From Sellimonas catena (GTDB lineage: Bacteria; Bacillota; Clostridia; Lachnospirales; Lachnospiraceae), in the NCBI RefSeq assembly GCF_045063725.1, contig NZ_CP173695.1: DNA of 64,000 bases; one strand, 5' to 3'. The notes under the pieces were generated by a model, which did not search any database, had not been told where the DNA came from, and saw only the letters and a list, made by a program, of their open reading frames with translations. This document shows, piece after piece, positions 42,496 to 49,771 of the stretch. The position numbers were made by a program, and so were the translations under genes. Within the stretch, counting starts at the first letter, position 1, and the number at the start of each line of letters is the position of its first letter.

Positions 42496-43782
42496 TTAAT
42501 ATCCCCTTGCTGCAAGGTGGTTAAAGCCGTTTGCGATCGTAGATGCAATGATGATCTGAAGCTCTGCCTCAAAGGAACCGTCTTCATTGACACATCCTGC
42601 CCATCCGCCGATCTGGCTTTCGATGTAATCCATAGTACCGATCACTTTGTCCATAGCCGGGAACTGTAATGTCGCATTTCCCTGTCCACAGGAGGAAAGT
42701 GCATCCGCCTCATCGCATGTATCTGCCAGAGACTGGGATTTTCCGTCTTTTCCCGGGAATTCGTCTGTGATCAGAACTACTTTCACGCCTTTGCGTTCTA
42801 CTTTACGGCAGTTCATCATCAGGTCGGTATCCGGATTTCCGTATCCTTCCTCTGTGATCAGTACGCCATCAAGTCCCATCCATTCTGCCAATTTTGCAAC
42901 CATGTCAGAATGTCTCTCTTTATCAGCAAGGAATACGTTTTCATTCGTAAGGATGACACCCATAAAGTTGATGTCTTTTCCGTGATGCTTATAGCAGTCC
43001 TCGATAACCGGGTTGTGGAAGTGGTGATAGGTCGTAACCTTGTCACACGGAGCTACACAGTTTCCGGATACGATCGCGCCGTCCATGATTTCTGTCGGAT
43101 ACATGAATGTCGGTACGAACTGTTTTGCGTCAACTCCATAGTAATATGTATCGTGGAGGAGTCCCTGTGACTGAAGCATGTGGATATATCCTACTTTCGG
43201 AAGATCAGGATACATTGCGGCCTGCTCAAAAATCGGCTTCGTCTCATATGTTTCCAGTGTATCCGGTTCAATGTTTCTTCCTGCTTCTCCAAGGTAAGCT
43301 GCAACTTTCAGTCCTGCCATTCTTCCCGCTTTTTCATATACGTGGGTCTCAAGCCCTTCCTGAGGTTCGATTACAACACAGAGATTTACAGTCTTGGAAA
43401 ACGGACAGTAATCTGCTGCCGGTCCGCTCATGTCGATAACACCTTCCTGGAAACCAACAATCCGTCCAACGGTAACTACGCAGCATCCGTCCAGCGCATG
43501 TGTTCTTCCTTCGCCTACTGTCGGTGTTACTTTCCCTACAACTCCAGGGAAAATCTCTCCGCCTGATACTTTTACTCTAGGTTCGATTACATCCTTCACC
43601 GGTGTAATACGTGTGCTGTCACCCGGACGGGCGATGTCAAGGCTGCAGCCGATCAATTTGTCATCTTCCAGAACAAGCGCTTCCACTTCTTCCTTATTGA
43701 CATAGAGCACATGGTCTTTCACATATGTCTTTTCTGCAAATTGGATATCGTCGATCTTAATCTTCCCTAATTCCAATTTCAT
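42496..43782 (-). CDS. grdE: Glycine/sarcosine/betaine reductase component B proprotein (GrdE-like)
   Basis: 428 residues, the full size of GrdE/GrdG/GrdH proproteins. The protein is normally cleaved autocatalytically before a cysteine that becomes a pyruvoyl group. The candidate is Cys242 in AIVSGNCVAPCDK, giving two chains of roughly equal size. Early motifs LALDIARPGDSTR-like (SLDIARPGDSTRITPVKDVIEPR) and GGWAGCVNEDG near the end fit the family. With GrdB it forms the substrate-specific protein B. The start has GGAGGGATTTACCT. It has its own promoter at 43866-43894 and is followed by grdB at a 21-nt gap. Confidence 0.92.
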   Translation of the reverse strand: MKLELGKIKIDDIQFAEKTYVKDHVLYVNKEEVEALVLEDDKLIGCSLDIARPGDSTRITPVKDVIEPRVKVSGGEIFPGVVGKVTPTVGEGRTHALDGCCVVTVGRIVGFQEGVIDMSGPAADYCPFSKTVNLCVVIEPQEGLETHVYEKAGRMAGLKVAAYLGEAGRNIEPDTLETYETKPIFEQAAMYPDLPKVGYIHMLQSQGLLHDTYYYGVDAKQFVPTFMYPTEIMDGAIVSGNCVAPCDKVTTYHHFHNPVIEDCYKHHGKDINFMGVILTNENVFLADKERHSDMVAKLAEWMGLDGVLITEEGYGNPDTDLMMNCRKVERKGVKVVLITDEFPGKDGKSQSLADTCDEADALSSCGQGNATLQFPAMDKVIGTMDYIESQIGGWAGCVNEDGSFEAELQIIIASTIANGFNHLAARGY

Positions 43783-43865
43783 AGGTAAATCCCTCCTTCT
43801 TTGTAATCGCGATAACTTTAAGTCAAAAAAAAACTTTGTTATCTTTTTTCTTGTTCTTTATCCCT

Positions 43866-43894
43866 ATTATATGATTTTGTCTTACAATTATCAA
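43866..43894 (-). promoter_or_regulatory. Sigma-A promoter for grdE-grdB
   Basis: TTGATA (43889-43894), a 17-bp spacer and TATAAT (43866-43871) on the minus strand, about 85 bp upstream of grdE. It lies downstream of the tetR terminator, so grdEB is a separate transcription unit. Confidence 0.7.
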
Positions 43895-43956
43895 GTTTTT
43901 TATTCAATCTTTCTATACATTTTTTCGATAAGTTCTATAAGTTCAGCATTTCCACC

Positions 43957-43998
43957 AAAAAAAGACGCCTTCAGACAGTTTTCCCGTCTGAAGACGCC
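43957..43998 (-). terminator. Terminator of the grdX-tetR unit
   Basis: A hairpin of about 13 pairs (CTTCAGAC/GTCTGAAG core extended by GC and wobble pairs) with seven U on the minus strand, directly after the tetR stop. Confidence 0.85.
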
Positions 43999-44000
43999 CC

Positions 44001-44693
44001 TTATTGAATTTGATATTCCTTATATCCTTTCAAGTCTTTCGCAAACATTCGAACCAGCTTTTCAATATCACGAATAAAGAGTCTTACCCTTCCGTTTACA
44101 TCCTTTTCCTCAATTCCATCGTCACAGACCGTCTTGAAATATCCTTTGAACAGAAGGCAGACCATCCGGTTCAACGATACCGCATTATCGTATCCAATCG
44201 CATTGGAACGGATACACTTTCTGCACATTTCAAAATCACGCCCCATGAAGTCCCCTGTCTGAAGCATCTCGTGGAAGACCCTGTTGGAGAGCATCAGGTT
44301 TTCCGGAAACATCTTATAATACTCTCTGATGGAAACACGCAGCTTGTTATTGTTATTTTCGAAAAAGAGAAGATTATATGCCTCAGGCTTCCGGAATGCC
44401 TCCATGGAATAGCAGTACCATACCCCAACATAGATATCCCACACATTTTTCCAGTGCTTCTCCGCCGCGTTCAGACGCTGGATATAATAGTTCAGCTCCC
44501 CAAGCTCTGCATAGTATAACAGTTCATCCCTGCTGTCAAAATAGCGGTACAGACTTGCCGTAGAACAGTCCATCTCCTTTGCAATCCGCCGGATCGTCAC
44601 CGCGCCGATCCCCTCCTGATGAATAATCTCATTCGCTTTCGCAATATAATCCCGTCTTGTCAGTCCTTTAAAGTACTTTTCATTCCTCTTCAT
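44001..44693 (-). CDS. TetR/AcrR-family regulator of the grd block
   Basis: 230 residues. The N-terminal helix-turn-helix is clear (EGIGAVTIRRIAKEMDCSTASLYRYFDSRDELLYYAELGEL). The long C-terminal ligand domain is helical and aromatic-rich and not similar to well-known TetR subfamilies by eye. It lies between grdX (12-nt gap) and the grdE promoter, so it most likely controls the grd genes, itself or both. No certain operator was found; the direct repeats at 45176-45194 upstream of grdX are a candidate. The ligand is unknown, plausibly the amine substrate. Confidence 0.85.
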   Translation of the reverse strand: MKRNEKYFKGLTRRDYIAKANEIIHQEGIGAVTIRRIAKEMDCSTASLYRYFDSRDELLYYAELGELNYYIQRLNAAEKHWKNVWDIYVGVWYCYSMEAFRKPEAYNLLFFENNNNKLRVSIREYYKMFPENLMLSNRVFHEMLQTGDFMGRDFEMCRKCIRSNAIGYDNAVSLNRMVCLLFKGYFKTVCDDGIEEKDVNGRVRLFIRDIEKLVRMFAKDLKGYKEYQIQ

Positions 44694-44705
44694 ATACCAA
44701 TTCCC

Positions 44706-45095
44706 TTACATCAGTCTCGGAACGATATTTTCAATTACCGAAAGGTCGATGGTCTTAAAGTCTTCTTCTACGTTTTTCTGATAGTGGTCCGGTGTCGGGG
44801 CAATTTCCTGCCACTGTTCGTATGTTTCAATGCATTTTTCAATCAGCATGATATCTTTCGTATTATCTTCCTCCCCTTTCGGGTATACCATAACCGAACG
44901 GAACGGCGTCTGGTTCGGCTTCAGGCTGGACGCCTGAGGGTGGGTCAGAAGGATATGCCGGTCATACACAAGGTCTCTTACCTTGATCAGTACGTCTCTG
45001 TAAGAGTCCAGAAGAATGACTTCCATGTCATCTTTATATTTTCGGTACACTCTATCGTTGTTTGTCACCAAAGTTACTTTTTCCATATTCCACAT
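44706..45095 (-). CDS. grdX: GrdX family protein
   Basis: 129 residues. Recognised as GrdX by the pattern ILLTHPQASSLKPNQTPFRSV and the preceding VTNNDRVYRKY. GrdX is regularly encoded at the head of glycine/sarcosine/betaine reductase operons; its biochemical role is not established. Here it heads a two-gene unit with the TetR gene. ATG 45095 has AAGAGG about 10 nt upstream; ATG 45086 is an alternative. Its presence confirms that the nearby reductase genes belong to a real grd-type locus. Confidence 0.85.
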   Translation of the reverse strand: MWNMEKVTLVTNNDRVYRKYKDDMEVILLDSYRDVLIKVRDLVYDRHILLTHPQASSLKPNQTPFRSVMVYPKGEEDNTKDIMLIEKCIETYEQWQEIAPTPDHYQKNVEEDFKTIDLSVIENIVPRLM

Positions 45096-45175
45096 CGTAT
45101 ATCAGCCTCTTTTCCGGTTGGTTTCTTTTTATCTTAACATAGTTGCTCTTTTTTCACCATAAATTACGGCAAATT

Positions 45176-45194
45176 TGTGGTAATTATGTGGTAA
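45176..45194. promoter_or_regulatory. Direct repeats TGTGGTAA upstream of grdX
   Basis: Two exact 8-bp copies (45176-45183 and 45187-45194) spaced 11 bp start to start, one helical turn. They lie about 80-100 bp upstream of grdX, between it and the rpmF terminator. A possible regulator-binding site. Confidence 0.4.
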
Positions 45195-45203
45195 ACCGGC
45201 ATG

Positions 45204-45233
45204 AAAAAAGGGATCTGCATATTTGCAAATCCC
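45204..45233 (-). terminator. Terminator of the pta-ackA-yceD-rpmF end
   Basis: A GGGATxTGCA/TGCAxATCCC stem followed by six U on the minus strand, about 20 nt past the rpmF stop. It cuts rpmF off from the grd block. Confidence 0.85.
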
Positions 45234-45251
45234 CGTTTTTCGGTATTTCCA

Positions 45252-45434
45252 TTAGTCTTCTACGGAAATGATTTCTTTCTTGTTATAGCTTCCGCAAGCT
45301 TTGCAAACTCTGTGAGGCATCATAAGTGCGCCGCATTTGCTGCATTTTACAAGATTCGGAGCGCTCATTTTCCAGTTTGCTCTTCTCTTGTCGCGTCTTG
45401 CTTTAGAAGTTTTATTCTTTGGACAAATTGACAT
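45252..45434 (-). CDS. rpmF: 50S ribosomal protein L32
   Basis: 60 residues. Starts MSICPKNKTSKARRDKRRANWKM and carries the four-cysteine zinc ribbon (KCSKCG and VCKACG), so it is the zinc-binding form. It follows yceD by 3 nt with AAGGAGGTG as RBS, the usual yceD-rpmF coupling. In related genomes plsX normally follows; here the grd block does. Confidence 0.97.
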   Translation of the reverse strand: MSICPKNKTSKARRDKRRANWKMSAPNLVKCSKCGALMMPHRVCKACGSYNKKEIISVED

Positions 45435-45437
45435 CGG

Positions 45438-45956
45438 TTACACCTCCTTAAAATTCTTAAACAGATCGCGGATAACTGACATTCTTGGATCAAGACCCGG
45501 ATCTTCACAATCGCAGGTACCCTCGTTTAGGTTCTGACCACATACACTGCAAAGTCCTTTGCAGTCTTCCCTGCACAGGGTTTTTGTCGGCCATCCTATC
45601 AAAATCTCATAATAGAGTAATTTGTCGACGTCAAGATGATATCCGTCAATATAATCTGATTCTTCGTCTGTCTCTGCAGTCTCTCCACCGACAACGGCAT
45701 GTCTCTCAAAAGAAATCTCCATCGGAACTTTCACCGGACTGAGACAACGGTCGCACGGAATCACTGCAGTCAGACTGCAGGAACCGGAGACAGAAATCTC
45801 TTTTCCTTTTACATGCTCAATATGAATCTGCACGCTGCTCTTCTCCACAAGAGGGAAAGGACCGCCTGGCAGTTTCATCGCCTCCATCTCAAGCGGAAGG
45901 ACGGCATCAATCGGTTTGTGCTGTTCGGACAGTACATCGGATAGGTTTAACAGCAT
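45438..45956 (-). CDS. yceD: DUF177 / YceD family protein
   Basis: About 172 residues. The C-terminal half has the family cysteines (VIPCDRCLSPVKVPMEISFERH, then LCREDCKGLCSVCGQNLNEGTCDCE). YceD-family proteins are encoded next to rpmF and are linked to 23S rRNA accumulation and ribosome assembly in E. coli and plants. ATG 45956 is favoured with AGGAG 8 nt away; ATG 45962 also lies just downstream of that RBS. Confidence 0.93.
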   Translation of the reverse strand: MLLNLSDVLSEQHKPIDAVLPLEMEAMKLPGGPFPLVEKSSVQIHIEHVKGKEISVSGSCSLTAVIPCDRCLSPVKVPMEISFERHAVVGGETAETDEESDYIDGYHLDVDKLLYYEILIGWPTKTLCREDCKGLCSVCGQNLNEGTCDCEDPGLDPRMSVIRDLFKNFKEV

Positions 45957-46036
45957 ATTCATTGCTCCTATTCATACCTTGACTATTATATCATGTCATT
46001 TCATTTTGTCAACAGTTTTTTTACTGTCTGAGGAGA

Positions 46037-47224
46037 TTAAACCAGTGCTTTTGTCTCACGTGCAATCGCAAGCTCTTCGTTTGTCGGGATGACATATACT
46101 TTGACTTTGGAGTCTTCCGTAGAAATCTCGGATGCCACTCCGCGCGCCTGAGCGTTCTTTTCTTTATCAATCTTCACACCAAGGTATCCAAGGTATTCAC
46201 AGATTTCTTCTCTCATCTGAGTATCGTTTTCGCCTACACCTGCAGTAAATGTGATTGCATCTACACCGTTCATTGCAGCTGTGTAGGAACCGATATATTT
46301 TGCCACACGGTATCTGTAAGCGTCAAGTGCCATGATCGCACGTTCATTTCCTTCGTCTGCTGCTGCTCTTACATCACGGAAATCGGAAGATACACCGCTC
46401 ATTCCGAGAACACCGGATTTCTTGTTCAGGATGTTGAGCATTTCGTTGATATCGATATTCTCATGGTTGCAGATAAACTGCAGGACAGCCGGATCAAGGT
46501 CACCGCTTCTTGTTCCCATGATCAGTCCTTCAAGGGGTGTCAGACCCATACTTGTATCAACGCATTTTCCGCCGATGGAAGCTGAGATGCTGGCTCCGTT
46601 TCCAAGGTGGCATACGATTACTTTTGCATCGTCTTTTCCGAGGCATTTCAGTGTCTCGCCGGATACGAACATATGGCTTGTACCATGGAAACCGTATCTT
46701 CTGATGCTGTATTTCTCATAATATTCATATGGAATTGCGTACATTGCCGCTTTTTCCGGGATCTTCATACCGAAAGCGGTATCGAATACTGCAACGTTCG
46801 GTTTGCCCGGCATTGCTGCTTCACATGCTTCGATTCCGATCAGGTTTGCCGGATTGTGGAGCGGTCCAAGGTCAAAGCAGTCACGGATAACTTTCTTAAC
46901 ATCATCGTTGATCAAAGTTGCGTCGCTGTAGATCGTTCCGGCATGCAGTACGCGGTGTCCGATTGCTGTGATATCATCTGTGCTTTCGATAACACCGTGT
47001 TCTTTGTCCATCAGAGCGTCCAGCACAAGCTGTACAGCCACTTTGTGGTCTTCCATCGGAGTCTCTACACTGTAGTTTTCTTTTCCTGTCGGTTTGTGTG
47101 TCAGTTTGGATCCGTCGATCCCGATTCTCTCGCAAAGTCCTTTTGCAAGAACACTCTCATTTTCCATATCGATGAGCTGGTATTTTAATGAAGAGCTTCC
47201 GCAGTTAATAACTAAAATTTTCAT
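46037..47224 (-). CDS. ackA: Acetate kinase
   Basis: 395 residues, full length. The N-terminus MKILVINCGSSSLKYQLID and the second signature RYGFHGTSHMFVS are diagnostic, along with TRSGDLDPAVL and GVGENDTQMRE. It converts acetyl-phosphate plus ADP to acetate plus ATP. It is 17 nt downstream of pta, completing the acetate-forming pathway that supplies ATP in fermentation. ATG 47224 has AAAGGAAG upstream; the longer frame to 47305 overlaps pta and is not used. Confidence 0.98.
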   Translation of the reverse strand: MKILVINCGSSSLKYQLIDMENESVLAKGLCERIGIDGSKLTHKPTGKENYSVETPMEDHKVAVQLVLDALMDKEHGVIESTDDITAIGHRVLHAGTIYSDATLINDDVKKVIRDCFDLGPLHNPANLIGIEACEAAMPGKPNVAVFDTAFGMKIPEKAAMYAIPYEYYEKYSIRRYGFHGTSHMFVSGETLKCLGKDDAKVIVCHLGNGASISASIGGKCVDTSMGLTPLEGLIMGTRSGDLDPAVLQFICNHENIDINEMLNILNKKSGVLGMSGVSSDFRDVRAAADEGNERAIMALDAYRYRVAKYIGSYTAAMNGVDAITFTAGVGENDTQMREEICEYLGYLGVKIDKEKNAQARGVASEISTEDSKVKVYVIPTNEELAIARETKALV

Positions 47225-47241
47225 TTTTCTTTTCTTCCTTT

Positions 47242-48237
47242 CTATTTTGACTGGCACTGCACTGCTGTAATTGCAACAACACCTTCGATATCTTTGGCGC
47301 TGCATCCTCTGGAAAGGTCATTTACAGGAGCCGCGATTCCCTGAGTCATTGGTCCGTATGCTTCTGCCTTTGCCAGTCTCTGCACTAACTTATAACCGAT
47401 ATTTCCTGCATCCAGGTCAGGGAAGATCAGGACATTTGCCTTTCCTGCAACCGGGCTGTCCGGAGCTTTTGAAGCTCCTACGGAAGGAACGATCGCCGCG
47501 TCTAACTGAAGTTCTCCATCCAGCATCAGATCCGGAGCCTGTTCTTTCGCGATCTTAACCGCCTCTACTACTTTTGTGACATCATCATGCTTTGCACTTC
47601 CCTTTGAGGAATGAGAAAGCATTGCCACTCTCGGCTCTGCTCCTACAAGCTGTTTGAAGCTCTCTGCGGAGGAAATTGCGATTGCTGCAAGCTCTTCCGG
47701 TGTCGGATTCTGATTCAGACCGCAGTCACCGAATACAAATGTTCCGTTTTCTCCCATATCACAGTCCGGTACTACCATGATAAAGAATGCGGATACAAGC
47801 TTTGTTCCAGGTTTCGTCTTGAGAATCTGCAGACACGGACGAAGTGTGTCAGCTGTAGAATGGCATGCTCCGGAAACCATTCCGTCTGCGTCGCCCATCT
47901 TTACCATCATTACTCCGTAATATGGATAGTTGGTCAGAAGAAGCTCTCTTGCCTGTTCCTCAGTCATACCTTTTTTCTGTCTTAATTCCACCAGCTTTGC
48001 AATATAGCTCTCTGTCTTTTCACTCTTTGCCGGATCTACAATCTGTGCACCGCTGATATCGAAGCTTCCCTTATTCTTCGCGATTTCTTCTTCACTTCCG
48101 ATCAGAACCAGTCTGGCTGTCCCCTCTTTTAAAATTGCCTCGGCAGCCTCATAGGTCCGGGCATCTTCTGTCTCCGGAAGTACAATTGTCTTGAGATCTG
48201 CTTTGGCCTTTGCCTTGATTTCATCAATAAATCCCAT
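47242..48237 (-). CDS. pta: Phosphate acetyltransferase
   Basis: 331 residues, the short Pta of Bacillota without the N-terminal P-loop domain. Motifs VLPETEDARTYEAAEAIL, GMVSGACHSTADTLRP and SHSSKGSAKHDDVTK through the C-terminal NDLSRGCSAKDIEG fit the family. It makes acetyl-phosphate from acetyl-CoA and leads into ackA. The start has AAAGGAG. The promoter at 48277-48305 sits inside the mgtE terminator hairpin. Confidence 0.98.
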   Translation of the reverse strand: MGFIDEIKAKAKADLKTIVLPETEDARTYEAAEAILKEGTARLVLIGSEEEIAKNKGSFDISGAQIVDPAKSEKTESYIAKLVELRQKKGMTEEQARELLLTNYPYYGVMMVKMGDADGMVSGACHSTADTLRPCLQILKTKPGTKLVSAFFIMVVPDCDMGENGTFVFGDCGLNQNPTPEELAAIAISSAESFKQLVGAEPRVAMLSHSSKGSAKHDDVTKVVEAVKIAKEQAPDLMLDGELQLDAAIVPSVGASKAPDSPVAGKANVLIFPDLDAGNIGYKLVQRLAKAEAYGPMTQGIAAPVNDLSRGCSAKDIEGVVAITAVQCQSK

Positions 48238-48276
48238 GATTTAATGACTCCTTTCCATATATTCTCAGATATCACT

Positions 48277-48305
48277 ATTATAACGTAAAGGGAAATTGTA
48301 TACAA
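48277..48305 (-). promoter_or_regulatory. Sigma-A promoter for pta-ackA
   Basis: TTGTAT (48300-48305), a 17-bp spacer and TATAAT (48277-48282) on the minus strand. The -35 region contains ATTGTATACAA, the same core as the operator at 30041-30070. Confidence 0.7.
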
Positions 48306-48342
48306 GAGATAATCTGTCTCTTTTTTAGTACAATTTCCCTTT
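48287..48342 (-). terminator. Hairpin ending mgtE and overlapping the pta promoter
   Basis: A perfect 14-bp inverted repeat (48287-48300 with 48329-48342) with a 28-nt loop that itself contains AGAGA/TCTCT. It lies 8 nt past the mgtE stop and ends in a U-rich stretch on the minus strand. The pta -35 box and spacer lie in its descending arm. Confidence 0.65.
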
Positions 48343-48350
48343 TTAAGCGT

Positions 48351-49682
48351 TTATAATTCAAACATCATTGTGACAATCGCAAAATAAACAAGGATTGTCC
48401 CTGTGTCAAGAAGCGTGGAGATCAAAGGTGTCGCCATGAGAGCCGGATCCAGTCCGATTCTCTTTGCGATCAGCGGCAGGGTACATCCCACCACTTTTGC
48501 CATACAGACAATGGCTATGATCGTCACACCGATCACGATACCAAGCTTGATATCATTATACATAATATAAATCCTGATTCCATTCGCGACAGAAAGGACC
48601 GCGCCGACAATCAATGCAATCCGGAGTTCTTTGAAAATCACCCGGAAAATATCTTTAAAACGGATTTCCCCGACCGCAAGTCCGCGGATCATCAATGTGG
48701 AGCTCTGAGAGCCGCAGTTTCCGCCCGTTCCCATCAGCATCGGAATCAGCGTAATCAGAATCGGCATGGCTGACATGGCATTTTCATAGTAGGCAAGCAA
48801 AAGTCCGCTTGCCGTCGCAGAAAGCATTAAAAACAGCAGCCACGGGATACGGGAAAGGGCGTGGCGCCAGACGCTCGTTCCGAAGTACGAGTCATCGTTC
48901 GGACTGACACCGGCCATCATACTGATATCTTCCGTTGCTTCTTCCTGCAGGACAATCATCGCGTCGTCAACGGTAACGATACCGACCATGCACATCTCGT
49001 TATCCACAATCGGGATTGCCACAAGACCGTACTTCCGGATCATACTGGCTACGTCTTCCTGATCATCATGGGTATGCGCGTAAAGGACGTTCGTATCCAT
49101 AATCTCTTCAATCGTCTTACTTTCACTGGATGTCAGAAGATCTTTGATATCCACCCATCCGATCAGCTTCTTCTTTTCTGTCACGTAACAGGTATAAATC
49201 GTCTCCCGGTTAATACCGACCTGGCGGATCTTCAAAATCGCCTCTTCTACCGTCATTTCTTTCCGGAAACTGACGTAGTCGATATTCATGACACTTCCGG
49301 CACTGTCCTCCGGATACTGCAAAAGCGCGTTGATCTGCTTTCTCGTCTCTTCATCAGTCGCCATCAGAAGCCTGTCTACCACATTGGCAGGCATTTCTTC
49401 CAGGACGTCGACTGTATCATCAAGGTACATCTCATCCATGACTTCTTCCAGCTCGGAATCCGTCAGCGCATTAATCAGGAATTCTCTTGTCTCGCTGCTC
49501 ATATAGGTAAAGGTCTCTGCCGCTTCTTCCTTGCCGAGGAGACGGAAAATCAGAACAATCTGCCTTTCATCTACCTCCTCCAGCAGTGCGGCAATATCGA
49601 CAGGATACATATTCCCAAGTTCTTCTTTCAGTTCTTTAAATTTTCGTTCATCCAAAAGCTCCAGCAGATTTGTTTCGTTCAT
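48351..49682 (-). CDS. mgtE: Magnesium transporter MgtE
   Basis: 443 residues. An N-terminal superhelical domain (MYPVDIAALLEEVDERQIVLIFRLL) is followed by a CBS pair (VEEAILKIRQVG; MIRKYGLVAIPIVDN) and a plug helix. Five membrane helices come next, with the signature MLMGTGGNCGSQSSTLMIRGLAVGEI. It is a Mg2+-gated channel; the cytosolic domains close it when Mg2+ is high. No M-box riboswitch was seen upstream. It is divergent from tmcAL with about 90 nt between them, and the start has AAAGGAGG. Confidence 0.96.
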   Translation of the reverse strand: MNETNLLELLDERKFKELKEELGNMYPVDIAALLEEVDERQIVLIFRLLGKEEAAETFTYMSSETREFLINALTDSELEEVMDEMYLDDTVDVLEEMPANVVDRLLMATDEETRKQINALLQYPEDSAGSVMNIDYVSFRKEMTVEEAILKIRQVGINRETIYTCYVTEKKKLIGWVDIKDLLTSSESKTIEEIMDTNVLYAHTHDDQEDVASMIRKYGLVAIPIVDNEMCMVGIVTVDDAMIVLQEEATEDISMMAGVSPNDDSYFGTSVWRHALSRIPWLLFLMLSATASGLLLAYYENAMSAMPILITLIPMLMGTGGNCGSQSSTLMIRGLAVGEIRFKDIFRVIFKELRIALIVGAVLSVANGIRIYIMYNDIKLGIVIGVTIIAIVCMAKVVGCTLPLIAKRIGLDPALMATPLISTLLDTGTILVYFAIVTMMFEL

Positions 49683-49713
49683 GTGTATCCTCCTTTCCTG
49701 CCGCCATATTATT

Positions 49714-49742
49714 TTGCAAGCGGATTCCTTTTATAGTATAAT
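49714..49742 (+). promoter_or_regulatory. Sigma-A promoter for tmcAL
   Basis: TTGCAA (49714-49719), a 17-bp spacer and TATAAT (49737-49742), 30 bp before the tmcAL start. Confidence 0.75.
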
Positions 49743-49771
49743 CACAACAAGGAGGATATTACAAGAAAATT

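Noticed and set aside
40951..42669. Plus-strand open frame of about 572 codons opposite ykvI and grdB
   Set aside because: Runs antisense across the selenoprotein and the transporter, including the intergenic terminator; no domain.
48243..48350. M-box or other Mg2+ riboswitch near mgtE
   Set aside because: This gap is downstream of mgtE and holds only the hairpin and the pta promoter; the true mgtE leader (49683-49771) is too short for an M-box.
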